From contig RCNN01000007.1 in NCBI GenBank assembly GCA_003667245.1, positions 62,001-126,000 on the forward strand: DNA of 64,000 nt. The letters run 5' to 3'. Source of the stretch: Heterostelium multicystogenum. Taxonomy: Eukaryota > Evosea > Eumycetozoa > Acytosteliales > Acytosteliaceae. The notes under the pieces are model-generated. The model saw nothing but the letters and a program-made list of their open reading frames with translations, made no database searches and was not told the origin of the DNA. The position numbers and the translations under genes were made by a program. Below are positions 48,743 through 60,208 of the stretch, in pieces. Within the stretch, counting starts at the first letter, position 1; every line of letters begins with the position of its first letter.

Positions 48743-48996
48743 TCTCGATCTATATGAATGAATGAATGAATAATTAAGATATATAAATTTTGATAGTAAT
48801 CAAACAATCAATAACTAACAAAAAATTTAAAATCATTATCTTTCGTTCGTCCATTTTCAATTTTATAAAAATTAATTAAAATAGTTTTGTTTGTGTTTTT
48901 TTTAGGTTTTTATAATTTTCAAATTTTTAATGTATCCGTTGAATGTCATGACCAAGTGGAGTTAATTAAAAAAAAGGTGAATAGAGTGCTAAAACA
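48743..48996. promoter_or_regulatory. shared bidirectional promoter region UTP14/SNF5
   Basis: Only 254 bases separate the two divergent start codons. It is A/T-rich with a poly-A/T core (about 48890-48910 and 48967-48976). No specific factor site can be named. Confidence 0.55.
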
Positions 48997-49350
48997 ATGA
49001 CGACAAATAATGATGATCAAGAGATGTCTGATCTTAATAATGACAACAACACCACCTCCACCCATGTAAATAGCAATGAAGATGATGATATAGATATAGA
49101 TAATTTTGAAGCTACCAGGACTACTTCTGCTGCGCCTTCAACTACAAGAAAGAATGATGAAGATATAGATGAGGAAGAAGAGGAAGAAGAAGAGGAGGAG
49201 GAAGAAGAAGAAGAGTCTAATAATGGTGCCCGTAGTAGAAATAATAATGCAGCACAAGGTGAAGAAGAAGAAGAGGAGGAAGAAGAGGAAGAGGAAGAAG
49301 AGGCAGAGGATGATGATGAGGATTATGAAGGTGAGGAAGACGAGGAGGAA

Positions 49351-49382
<32 letters not shown>

Positions 49383-50257
49383 GAAAGATATATCAACACC
49401 ACAGTTGGACAGTCAGTCAACTCAGAATGGCCAGCAAAATCAACAGCAAAATCAACAGCCACAGCAGGATCAAAAAAGAGAAATCTTCAGAATGCCAGAG
49501 GACTATCTCATCCCGATTAAACTCGATGTACAGAACGGAATCTATAAACTCTCAGACTCATTCTTGTGGAATCTCAACGAGGAATCAATTACACCGGAGC
49601 AATATGCAAAGAACCTGTGTACAGAGATCGACTATCCAGAGTGGTTCGACGAGATGGTAGCCTCATCGATCTCCAATCAAATCAATAGTCATCGTGAAAT
49701 CATGAGAAAGCTAGATGAAATGCTACCAACTCTTGGTTCTGAAAGATTAGTACCTATATTTGTAAGATCATCATCATCATCTGCAGTCAGCGCAATATCC
49801 TATCATTAATATAACTAACACTATCAACTACCTCTTCAAATCTAGTTGGATTTAACTGTAAATGGATTAAACTTAAAAGATCAATTTGACTGGGATCTAT
49901 TTTCATCGAACAGTGTCGAAGCATTTGCAAGATCGTTGTGTCTCGATTTAGGTTTATCAAGGGAATTTGAAAATGCCATTTCATTTGCAATCAGAGAGCA
50001 AATACAGTTTTACTTCCAACAACTCACCTTGAACCCTGTCAAATTCCCAATCAGGGCACCTGTAAACATACAACAAGTTATAAGAAACGATTTTGAATTA
50101 CCTGTTTGGTAAGTTAACAAAGGCTAAACCAATACCATGCATTTATTATTAACCTGAATGATATTATCGATGTATAATTAGGACACCAACTGTGATACGT
50201 CAAGGACAAATACCATTCCCATATCCATCAAATATATTACCTCCATTAAGAAGATAA
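48997..50257 (+). CDS. snf5: SNF5/SMARCB1/INI1 subunit of SWI/SNF-type chromatin remodeller (three exons)
   Basis: Exons 48997-49761, 49846-50108 and 50182-50257 encode about 367 residues. The N-terminal 130 residues are extremely Glu-rich (several runs of ten or more), and a Gln-rich linker follows. The C-terminal SNF5 domain has its two repeats. Repeat 1 is LIPIKLDVQNGIYKLSDSFL then WNLNEESITPEQYAKNLC. Repeat 2 is LDLTVNGLNLKDQFDWDLFS then SVEAFARSLCLDLGLSREFE and IREQIQFYF. The end is PVWTPTVIRQGQIPFPYPSN. This is the core subunit of SWI/SNF or RSC complexes that grips the nucleosome acidic patch. It lacks the long C-terminal extension of animals. The introns are short, with GTAAGA and GTAAGT donors. 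Confidence 0.93.
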
Positions 50258-50618
50258 GATAAGATAAGACAAGATAAATTCAATTGTAGATAATCTATAA
50301 ATCAGTCAATTGATTCATTATCCTATAAGTGATGATAAATGATATTAATAAAAATGATCATCTATCCCGTCCATCTCCATCCAATTTTATAATAATCAGA
50401 AATAATATTTGCAAACTTAAATATCTTTGTTTTTTTGCGCATGGTTCCATGTCAGACACCGAGTTGGGATTTTGGCAGTCCACCAAAAGATTTCAGATAT
50501 TTAAATTATCACTTTGTTTTTTTTTTGTTTTTGTAGAATCAACACCTTAACCTCTAATAACTTATCTTTATAGATCACAATCTATTCTACTCTTTTTATT
50601 TATATTTGATATACAACA
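50258..50618. other. intergenic upstream of micro-gene 1
   Basis: A/T spacer. The 73-codon ORF at 50329 has no coding character. It holds a TATA/T-rich promoter-like stretch at 50580-50615. Confidence 0.4.
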
Positions 50619-50878
50619 ATGGGTAACTAAATAATAATTATTTATTTGTTAGAGATAACACAACCATTTGTTAACTGATGATTAATTGATTAAATAAATT
50701 AGCATATGCACCATCATCGAACACAAACCCAGGAGATCCAAGAACAAGACCAGGAGTCCCCAGTCCAATACCTCTACCCAAACCACCACCCACTGATGGT
50801 GGTGGTGGCGGAGGTGGTGGTCCACCTTCAAGAGGAGGTATGCCCACCCAAAGTCAAGGAAGTGGATGGGGATGGTAA
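50619..50878 (+). CDS. micro-gene 1: 59-aa Pro/Gly-rich protein with a 4-base first exon
   Basis: The coding exon 1 is ATGG (50619-50622), followed by a GTAACT donor. Exon 2 starts after AAATTAG at 50703 and ends with TAA at 50876-50878. The product begins MAYAPSSNTNPGDPRTRPGV, then runs of Pro (PLPKPPPTD), eight Gly, and ends QSQGSGWGW. An ATG inside a different frame gives a misleading 83-codon ORF. Codon use in exon 2 (CCA, GGA, GGT) and the sharp composition change at both ends support coding. It shares with the next two genes an internal R-P-G, Pro-rich middle and C-terminal G/N-W. There is no signal peptide, and the function is unknown. Confidence 0.65.
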
Positions 50879-51283
50879 CAATCTCGTTAATCGAGCCTAC
50901 TCTCTATCAATGACAAAAGACAAATTAATTGTAATAAACTTCCTAACAACACTATAAATTACAATAAATCATTGTACTTTGTCGTTCACCTAATAAGATT
51001 CTACTCACTCTCCACTACACATAATTGTACTTTTATTCATTTTATTTTTGTAGATCTTTTTTATTAAAATCAATCAATGAAAGCTGATGCAGATGATGAA
51101 TCAGATCCATTCAAGTGACTGTCAAACAAAGGCAGGTGTCAACTTTGTTTTTATTGAAAAATAAAAAACATTTGTTTTTTAAGATTTTTTTGTGTTTTTT
51201 AGTAGATTGTTTTGAAGTTGGATTGTAAAACTCATCACCATTTTATGTTTTTCAATCATAATAATTCATAAAACAATCAAATC
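50879..51283. other. intergenic between micro-genes 1 and 2
   Basis: A/T spacer with polyadenylation-like AATAAA motifs, then the promoter region of micro-gene 2. No other exon is visible. Confidence 0.4.
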
Positions 51284-51484
51284 ATGTCATCTAAATGTAA
51301 TATTATGTTTAGGAGGAATACATAATTGCTTACTAATCATTTTGTTTTTGTATTAAAAGTTGAAGGAACTGATGTTCAAAATAGACCTGGATCACTTATA
51401 ATTGTTACTCCTCCTCCATTGGTTCGTAAACCTCCAGCCACTTCGCCATTTCCAACAAATCCTGGATCTAATTGGGGAATATAA
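51284..51484 (+). CDS. micro-gene 2: 45-aa Pro-rich protein with a 13-base first exon
   Basis: Coding exon 1 is 51284-51296 (ATG TCA TCT AAA T), donor GTAATA. The 63-base intron ends TTAAAAG and exon 2 is 51360-51484. The product is MSSKFEGTDVQNRPGSLIIV then TPPPLVRKPPATSPF and PTNPGSNWGI. The NRPG motif and the C-terminal PG-S-N-W match its neighbours. It is too short for most gene finders, and its single exon lacks an ATG. No domain is recognised. It could be a secretion-independent cytosolic peptide or a small partner protein. Confidence 0.65.
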
Positions 51485-51825
51485 ACATTGAATCTCTAAA
51501 TATCTAAATCTTTGATATCGTCATTTAAATAAAATTTATTCTAAAGATTTTATTTCTTTTTAACTTGTCACTAGTGATGGTTTCACATGATTGACCCAGG
51601 TTTGTAAAAAAACAAAAAAAAAACCCAAAAGAAATTCTTTTATCATATTGATGCCGGAATAATTAAAATAATCTAGATATTTTTTGACATGTTGTAACCA
51701 TCATCATACGTACAGCCATGTGTGACACTCATCAATCATGAACATCTAAAATATAGACATTTATAAATCTAGATTACTTTTATTTTACATACAATTTTGT
51801 TTTATAGTTTTATAGTAAATAGAAA
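51485..51825. other. intergenic between micro-genes 2 and 3
   Basis: AT-rich spacer, nothing else visible. Confidence 0.4.
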
Positions 51826-52027
51826 ATGGGTAAATATATATAATTTTCACTTCAAATGTATTGATATTTAATCTTAATAATATAATCAATTGTTTATAGG
51901 TTATAGATTTGATGATACTAATAGACCAGGAACTGGTCATTACATTAGACCCCCCACCAACAATAGACAAGTTATAATACCAGGAAACCCATTTGGACAA
52001 ACTCCAGGAACTGGTTGGTCAAAGTAA
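51826..52027 (+). CDS. micro-gene 3: 43-aa protein with a 4-base first exon
   Basis: Coding exon 1 is again ATGG (51826-51829), directly followed by a GTAAAT donor. The acceptor is TTTATAG and exon 2 is 51900-52027. The product is MGYRFDDTNRPGTGHYIRPP then TNNRQVIIPGNPFGQ and TPGTGWSK. The shared features with the other two copies are the tiny first exon with phase-1 junction, the NRPG motif, a hydrophobic IIV/VII patch followed by Pro-Gly, and the final G-W. The gene lies 74 bases from the stop of the convergent CLU/LRR gene. Confidence 0.65.
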
Positions 52028-52100
52028 ACATGTATTAAATACATCAATCTAAACATATTTATTTGTTTTAACAAATAAATCAAGAAATTTAGTAGTTATC

Positions 52101-55100
52101 CTAACTAAAATATATTGTTTCTGGGTGAGGGTAGAGTTGACGGAATTTGATATATGGATATCTGATACAGAAATATTGCTCGGAGGAATCAAATTTAAAT
52201 GAGTATGATACAATCGATTTGAGATTTGGCATGGTCTCGGCCATCTTAATGATTGATGAGTCTCCAATTCTTGGCAGTATCATGTAGATATTTGTGATTG
52301 AGTTGGCAATTGAATGGTTACTACAGAGTGCAATGATGGAGGAGTCACCAATGTCTAAGCAGGAGTCTAGTGTCAAGCTTTGTATTTTATGTTGGGAGAG
52401 GTTCTGAAGAATCTTTTTGAATGATGTGTCTGTAAAACACTTTTCGTCAGGATGGTAAATTCCAAGGTTAATCAAATTTGGAAATATGATTCCAAGATTG
52501 AGGAAGTTTTGATCGGACACACCACGTGGATTATGGAGATGAAGGGACTTTACTGAAGTCCATGGTTTGTCTTGAGTCTCCATGGTAAAGTCACGTGAAT
52601 CTAGAGTGAGAGATTCCAGTTGATTAAGATTTTTAATGAGCATGCGGATCGATTGATCATCGAATTTCGATTGCATTAAATTGAGAACTGACAGATTTTT
52701 AAGTGAACAAAGTAGGTTGACTGTCAATTTAGTGTGATTCTCCTTAGATAGTTGTGATGAATTTAGATTGAGTTCCACCATACTGGTTGACCAAATTGAA
52801 TTGGAATCACTATTTTCCAAATTAAACGTAGATTTGCTCGTTGGGAAAACTGAGAGACATCTAAATGGATACAATTTAAATGATTCGATATCTTCATAGA
52901 TTCTATTGTCAAAGGTTGCGCAATCGATATCAGTCAAGTTTGGACACTGTTTCATGAGTGTTGTGATGTACGAATCTTGGCTTGCGACTTCGATATCCAG
53001 TTCAATATTGGTTGTAAATTTGATTCGCTCCAATGTTTTTGGGAGACTATTCAGTGTAGTGCCATTGGTCAATAGTGTTAAGGATTTTAGTGTTTGCAGT
53101 GATTTTAATACCTGATTGCTTTCCATTGCCATTTCCATTCGTGAGAGTTCCATTGTCTCAACTGACTGTTCGAACTTACTGAAGAGTAGCCTCAAAAGAG
53201 CAGTTGGGAGATCTATTGAGTCTAAAGAAACATATCTCAAGTTTGGACATGAAGAATCAGTAGATGTCAAGATGGATGATTGGTCAATTTCACCGATTCT
53301 ATCACTATTAAATCCAATGGTATTTAATTTTAAGTAGGTAAGAGTTGGCATTATCATGGAAAAAAAGCATTCTGCTTGAGGGATATCATCTAGAAAAGAG
53401 TTTTCCACAATAAGTTTTGTAAGCGCAGTTTGTCTGGATAGTGATGCAGGTTGATCAAAATGCTTGGTCGATAACATCGAATACTGAACATCAAGTGACA
53501 ACAAAATTGTTGTTGTGTCATAGTCTTTGAACAGTTGCAATTGCTGCTCCTCTGAGAGTGTTGAGATTGGGTTTTGGATGAGAGTATTTGTTACAAGTGT
53601 ACGCAGTACACTGACTGAGGGAATGTATTTGATGAAACATCCTAATGGAACGGATCCAACTTGATTTTTTATGGATGCCTGAATAATATCATCCAAAATA
53701 TTGGGTGTTCTCTGGAGAATGGATGTTAGCACTGGAGAAAATGTGTTAATCAAATGCTTATGGTTGGTGATTCCAACGAATCTGGGTAAGTCATAGATGG
53801 AGACATAGAGATTTAATATCCACTGTATTACGTGTCCGTTGGTTATCTGTAGCATTCGTAAAAGTAACACTGCCAATTGTTTGGTTATATTAGCCTCAAA
53901 ATCCAATTTTACAACGTGATTATCTTGGAGACGCGAGACAAGTAAGTTCAGGTGTATCAACTGGTGGAGAGACATGATAAAGTAGGTTGGATTATAGTTG
54001 GTTGGGAATGAGTAGAATGGTGCATAAAGTGAAGCGCTCTCAAAAAGCACAGGAATGACTTCCTCCACGGGGAAATTACTGAGTTGGCGGTAGCAATTTT
54101 CTGCCTTCTGGAATTCACGTTGGATGTTGTATACCGTACCAAGAGCAATGTTTGCACCTGCTGACTTTTGATGAGAAAGTGAAACTAGGAGATTATGTTT
54201 CTGCGTATTTAATAAAAGGTCCCTTGTCGTTTCGCAGTTTGTGGTTTTCAAGGTCTACCAGTCCCAATAAGTGGTAGAGGCTTGCGTCAGTTGTAGCGGA
54301 ACGTGAAGCAGCTTCCAGTTTTTGGCGACAGTGATCGAGTAAACTGATTTCTTCAAAGTAGGTCTGAGAGAACTGTGAGTAGTTTGGCTCTCGTGGTGGG
54401 TGTCCCATGTAGACAGTGTTGGCATATATCATCTCCAGAGCTTTGAGATAGAGTGAGATACCTTCTGATCTGGCAATCATATTTGAATGTTTTGATACAG
54501 GATTAACTGCTTTGATATCGGTGTACAGCAGCATCGGCATCTTTTCTTCTTTGAGCAGTGCTTTTACTCTCTTGGAAAACTTAATTCCGGTTTTTTGCTG
54601 GAAGAAGCTTATCACTTTATAGATGTCAATTGCGTTAGAGAGATCGAATTGTGAATCCAGCTCCTCACTACTCAAACAGTGTTGTCCATATTTGTTGAGA
54701 AGCAAACGCTTGATTGTTACAATCCAGTAGCTCTTTTCAGAGGTGAATCTGTCGATGTTGAAGACAGTGTTGAGATAAGAAACTATTGTGTAGATGCACT
54801 TCTCTTCCGATCCAATCAAGTGACCACTGAGCTTCACTCGCAACTCATCTTTAATTTCGTTCTTCAAAACACGACCAACCATTTCATTGAGAATATGTTT
54901 ACGTAAGAATGGAAACTGTGAATCAATTTGACTTCTAAGCAATCCAAGATGGCGCAGATTGATACCAAACTTGTGGACCTCAACAGTTAGATCAAAGTTA
55001 ACTCTAAGGTATGTGGGACTCTCTTTCAGCTTTGCTTCTAAAGTATTGGCGGCTTCTCTAATGACTACATCCAACAAGTGATTGGTTGCGTCTGCGATGT

Positions 55101-56815
55101 CTTTGTTGTGTTCTTGATAATTTGGATCGTTGGCAGTCCATCCACTAAAAGCGTCTGAAGACAGCGGCTTTTCGTAGCTTCTAACCATCTCTGGTCTGAG
55201 CAACTTATAAAAGATATCTCTATGATATAATGGTTTGCTTTAGGAGTGTACGCATTAGTATAAAGTGGCATCGGCATCATAGGGTTGTTTCTATGTACTT
55301 GTATTCATCAAAATATGCTTGAGGAGGGAGTAATCTTGCAAAGTCAATGGCAAAGTAATCCTTGCTGTTTGAAAGTGATCTGTGGATTTCAAGATTCCTG
55401 GGCCATATAGGAATTTAGGATTGATTCCAGAGAGATGTCCTCTTAAGTTCATTACTTTGCCCATCTTCTCCATCATTTGATTGACTTCTTCAACGTCGTT
55501 GTGAACGTTCTTTCCACCGTCACAGCTTCCATAGATGAGTGTACTTTTATTAATTGGTAGCATCGACATAGCCAACAATCGGTATCCATAATAATCTATT
55601 ACGCACATCAATGGTACATTGATTCGATCACCGCAATCGGTGTCCAATAAATTTTGAAAGAAATAGGATAAGCTAGCTGAGGAGTAAGTAAAGAGGAAAC
55701 AGAGAGCTGGTCATTACATGTATAATAAATACCCTCTAAGCTCATTGCCAGCTGCTTTGGATGCGCCATAGTCCGATGGGAATCTTCCGCCATACAACCA
55801 TTGGTCGTGTATCTTTTGGTCGTAGGCGAATTTGAATAAGATGTTTTGACAGATAAACTTGGTTCCTCCTGCAACCACCGCCTATGTCAATAGGTGCAAT
55901 CGTTCTAAGATGACTTGGCATAAACATTTCCTTGATAATAAAAGTTCCATAGGTTTCTAGAATGCAAGCAATAGAGGTCAGTCGAGTCCTACATTGAATT
56001 AATGATGTACATATCAAGCAACTTACCAGCAGCCTTAACAAAGTCTATTGCTAGAAAAGTTAGCTTTTGAAATTTATCAAGGGATGGCTTCATCCGAAGG
56101 AGGGTTTGAAACTCAGTGTTTCCAGTCTCGGCCACTGTCTGTAATTTCACGTGAGCTTAGAATCAGCTGAGATCGTCTTTGCTTCTCAACCTCATCGATT
56201 TCTCTTTCTTTTAATTCCTCATCGATTTCAGCACTCCTGTCTGCAGGGCCTTTGGAAAAAGCTGTATGTTTCATAGCAGCTGTAGCTGTTAACACTGGCA
56301 CTCGTATTGTCTGTATAGCCTACACTGACACTAGCACCACCGTTGTTGTTCAACTCATTGTCGTTGCTATTATTGTAGCTATTGATTAGTCTCTGATTAT
56401 CAAGCAATTCCTTTTGATTCTGGTAGTTGTTACGAATGTTATTACTGTTATTATTATTATTATTATCGTAGTTGCTGCTGCTGCTGCTGTTGGTGTTGCT
56501 GTTGTTGTCGCTGGTATTGTTGTAGCCGTTGCTATCGCTATGACCACTGTTATTTAGATAAGCATTGGGCGAGAGTGAAGGTGATGTTGAAGTTGACCTC
56601 GATAGTAGTTGGTATGATGTAACACTTGATCGGGGTGGAGGGTTTAAATAAAGATGAGATTTCAGTGGTTGTTCCTGATTTTCAATATCTCTTTCATTGG
56701 TGCTCTCCAAGACAATAGTCGGTATACATCCATCACCAGAATTATTTGGTACATTGTTTTTGGTTTCACTGCTGATATTATTGTTATTATTATTATTATT
56801 GTTGTTCTCTTCCAT
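52101..56815 (-). CDS. CLU-domain protein with TPR-like and leucine-rich repeats (several frame breaks)
   Basis: The N-terminus (ATG 56815) is poly-Asn/Ser. After a shift near 56.28 kb comes SKGPADRSAEIDEELKEREI, then LQTVAETGNTEFQTLLRMKP, LDKFQKLTFLAIDFVKAA, an intron (about 55996-56028), and the CLU core: YGTFIIKEMFMPSHLRTIAP, VAGGTKFICQNILFKFAYDQ, WLYGGRFPSDYGASKAAGNE, an intron (about 55682-55735), DTDCGDRINVPLMCVIDYYG, YKLLRPEMVRSYEKP and HKFGINLRHLGLLRSQ. A TPR-like segment (ALGTVYNIQREFQKAENCYR) and about 500 residues of LRRs (NLKSIVSYS, LTLDSCLDIGDSSIIAL) complete it. The frame breaks near 56.28, 56.13, 55.88, 55.38, 55.26, 55.2 and 54.23 kb are each bridged by conserved sequence. CLU proteins affect mitochondrial distribution and bind mRNA, but this LRR fusion is not the standard CLUH, and its role is unknown. 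Confidence 0.7.
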
Positions 56816-57301
56816 ATCGATTTATTCTACCCATTAAATTCAATAATGATCAAATCAAATCATATCATATCATTGTATTTACAAAATAATCAAGTCATCA
56901 AAGTACCATTGGTCCTCTTCTTCGAGGTCACACAATTCCATCCACATATTCTTTTAAATTTGAAGGAAACTGAGTTACTTATTTTTTTTTTCAGATTTGA
57001 AAGGAATTTCTTTGAATAGTTTTAGCGGATCGATCCTACCATCACTCACCCCAGTAATAGATCTCCAACCCTTGTCATAAATCACGACCGACAACCTAGC
57101 ATATGCTCCACTCTAGATAAATGACATCCCGGATCCTGGAATGGACAATGGACTTTTATAGTGGTCAACAACTGATCTATTAGGACACCATGGACAACCA
57201 CACTTACTCAAGACAACCATATTGGGTGAAGTTTCTATCATGATAGATATAGATCGTTTTACATTGAAAATATTTATATATTATTTATTATTATTATACT
57301 A
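56816..57301. other. intergenic between two minus-strand genes
   Basis: Promoter region of the CLU/LRR gene and 3' region of NCA2. The segment 57020-57230 is less AT-rich than typical spacer, but I find no exon in it. Confidence 0.4.
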
Positions 57302-59951
57302 CTACTTTTTTAAAAATGGGTAGGTTAAAAACATTCTCTGGATAGTTAATATTTTTTCATTGTTTCCAAGATGATCTGACTCGAGGTCGTGTAAATCTTC
57401 GTTTAGCCATTGATATTCAGACTTGTCTTTAATGTGTCGAATGTAGTGTTTGAGTTTATCGGTTTGCAAGAAGCAGTGAACCATATTGCTCAAATGGTAC
57501 ACATTGAATTCTTAGCTCCTCCTCTGATGTAAGCTGCTCATATCCGTCGATAGATGGATTGTTGTCATTGTTGTTGTTGCTGTTATTGTTGTTGCTGTTA
57601 TTGTTTTGATTTGAGGTGCTTGTCAGTGTCTTCAGACCTGGGTAGAATGTGGTAAAATAGGTTGGCGACGATGCCATGACAAGCGGAGAAAGGTAGGTTG
57701 GGAGTGTCTGGTGTTTTCCAATGGTAAGTTGTCGATGCATGGATCTTAGTGCAGAGAGTATTCTTGACTGTGCGCGTCTCATTTTGGCAGTGTTATTTCC
57801 TCCTCTGATAAAGACATTGACCTGCCATCCAAGTACAGTCAGTATCAGCACAGCTGGAATTGCTGCCAAAAAGTTGGAAGTTTAGTTCGTTGGATTGCAG
57901 CAATTTATCAATTGCCTGCATTGCTTTATCTACATCGACCTTTTCTTTTTGCACTTGAATGAGTAACAAACGCACCAGGTCGCCCATGATCAAGTTCTTG
58001 AAAGGCTTTTCGATGGCTACCTCGTAGGGAAGCATGACCGTGGTAATGTCTCCTTTAGCGGCGAGATCCATCAGTGTAGCAATTTCTGTTTCAGTCAGGT
58101 TGCCACCGACATCTCTGTTGTAGTCGACAACCATGCGCTGCAGTGACTCCAGAGACGACTGCAGTGACTTGGGGTCGGCCACATTCATTGTTTTTTGATC
58201 GTAGCGAATAACATTCCAAATGTTGCGGAGCGGTAGCTCAATATGCTCAACTGCAAATCTGTGCCAGGCGTGGTAGTAGTCGATGGCAGATGCTTTGAAG
58301 TCTCCGTAGTTATCGTAGAGATAGCTTCCGCTGAAATATCCAAGTGCAAGGGCTGTTGCTATCTTCATCCAATTCCGCGAGAGGAAGCCTGGGGGTTGGT
58401 CTGCCGCCACCTGGCGATGCATAAATGAAAAGAAATTTTGGACAGCAACCGTATTGGAACGAACCATAAAGTAGAGCGACTCTTGATACTTCTCAGTGTC
58501 TGACTGATTGAGAAGTGCGCAGTCCGCTACCATTGGATCGGTCAGTACATCGTAGTCACGCATTCTATCCTGGATCATTCGGGACATCTCTACAAGTTGA
58601 TTAATATGATAGTTGACATCGCTGTTGAGTTTATCATCACCAGAAAGCACTTCTCCGCCATCTACATTTGCGCCAAACATCAGCACACTGTCGTATATCA
58701 AGATGACAGCCTGACTGGCAATGATATTGAATTGCGATAAGCTAGAGAAGTTCTTCATGTTTCCAAGATAGAAAGTCAATCTTCCAATTGTAATTGAAAC
58801 CAACTTGAGCAACTTCTCTAATCGAGCTATTCTCAACTCTATTTCCTTGGTGGGATGCAAGATATCGTCGCTGTTTCCTCCGCTTTTCGATAGTGACTTT
58901 GCCAACTTGCTTGAGCTGGTCGCCTGCTCTTCCTTTGGGGAGTCATCCTCGTTATCAGACACAACAGGACTAACTTCCTCTGAGCTGCAGGGTGAGCTCT
59001 CATCATATCTTTCGTTTCCGTTGCTACCAACTGAGTATCTCTTATTGATAATCTCATTGATCTCATCTTCTGATTGGTTAAGTACATTCTTTCTAAACAG
59101 TCTTTCGACATCGACGCGAATCAAGTGCAACTTGTTGGAGATGTTAATTAGAGGGGAGCTATAGTTTGAGGATTGATGCAATCTGGCTAGTTTCTTCTCA
59201 AAATAAAGTCGCTTTCTCAGCTGTTGACGCCAGTATTTCATCCAAAACAAAGGTGTCTTCTCAATGATGTACCAGGAGTTAGGTGAGTCAACATATCTCG
59301 AAGTCCAGTATTCAAGATTTGACTCGATGCGCTGCGATGTGACAAAGAGGTAGTCCACAAACAACTGTATTTGGTCTACGAGGAGGTTTGACAGGAGAAA
59401 ATGCTTTCCGACCTTGTAGGTAAGGCTGGGTCATAGTCTCCTACGAGCTTTTTCTTTCTCTGATTGCCAGCGAGACGATTGTACTTTGCGCCGACATTAC
59501 CTTCCTCAGAGTAGAGTGGCTCGAGCTGTATCAAACTATTCAACAACGACTCTATTCCGTGATTGATGTCATTTGCCGTTGCGATCACAGGCGAATCGGT
59601 CGCAGAGGATTGCCTGGGTGGATGAGAGCTTGCTCCTGCAGAAGTTAAGCTGCTGTTTGGCGGACTATCATATGAATTAAGAGTGTCGAGCGGCAGTGTT
59701 GTTTTGCTTTTTAGGTATGAGCTGTGCTGATCACCAACGCCTCGCGTTACTTGCGAGTCAGAAGTCAAATTGGTGATGGAGTCGAGTAGCAGCTTATCGA
59801 GCTGCTGGTCGATCTGGTCGTGCGACAACGACAGCGAAGACCACTGGCTAATTGGCGAAACAGCTGCCAACTGCTTTCTAATGGCCTTTGTCTTTCTGTG
59901 TATGATGCCACTACTGTTGCCACCCTTATAACTAGACTTTGCTTCACTCAT
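57302..59951 (-). CDS. nca2: NCA2/DGS1-type mitochondrial outer-membrane protein (single exon, three frame breaks)
   Basis: The ATG at 59951 starts MSEAKSSYKGGNSSGIIHRK. A shift near 59.41 kb leads to LLSNLLVDQIQLFVDYLFVT. The 523-residue central block carries the NCA2 domain: RNWMKIATALALGYFSGSYL, YDNYGDFKASAIDYYHAW, HIELPLRNIWNVIRYD, SLESLQRMVVDYNRD, IEKPFKNLIMGDLVRLLLIQ, and VDKAMQAIDKLLQSNELNFQ. At the TTTTT of 57868-57872 the frame slips, and the domain continues LAAIPAVLILTVLGWQVNVF (second membrane segment). A final shift near 57.48 kb gives DKLKHYIRHIKDKSEYQWLN then LTIQRMFLTYPFL. The family is known from yeast Nca2 (expression of mitochondrial ATP6/8) and plant DGS1 (lipid and contact-site functions) at the outer membrane. 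Disordered Ser- and Asn-rich inserts are typical of dictyostelids. Confidence 0.9.
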
Positions 59952-60208
59952 TGTCTTTTCGACTCAGTATAGCATATTGAAGTTAGTGTTAGCAGATACT
60001 GAACAATGCAATTTATGCATAACTCCCCAGCTTCGGTTGTGACTTTTTAATTTTTCAAAACACACACACACACCACACTTTGTCATAAACATGTGTCAAA
60101 CAAAACATTTCGATATCAATTAATAATACCATTTGCATTTATAACAACAACAACAAACGCTTGTTAATCTACCATAATCTTTGTAATATTACATCATCGT
60201 CGTCGTCC
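59952..60208. promoter_or_regulatory. shared promoter region NCA2/alpha-beta hydrolase
   Basis: 257 bases between divergent start codons, with a CA-repeat (about 60058-60078) and A/T tracts. No specific site can be named. Confidence 0.5.

Noticed and set aside
49169..49660. Lys/Arg-rich 163-codon plus ORF
   Set aside because: It is a frame-shifted reading of the poly-Glu (GAA/GAG) codons of SNF5. The SNF5 frame carries the conserved domain.
50706..50957. 83-codon ORF over micro-gene 1
   Set aside because: It is in the wrong frame relative to the RPG/GW motifs shared by the three tandem genes, and its His/Gln/Val composition is a frame artefact.
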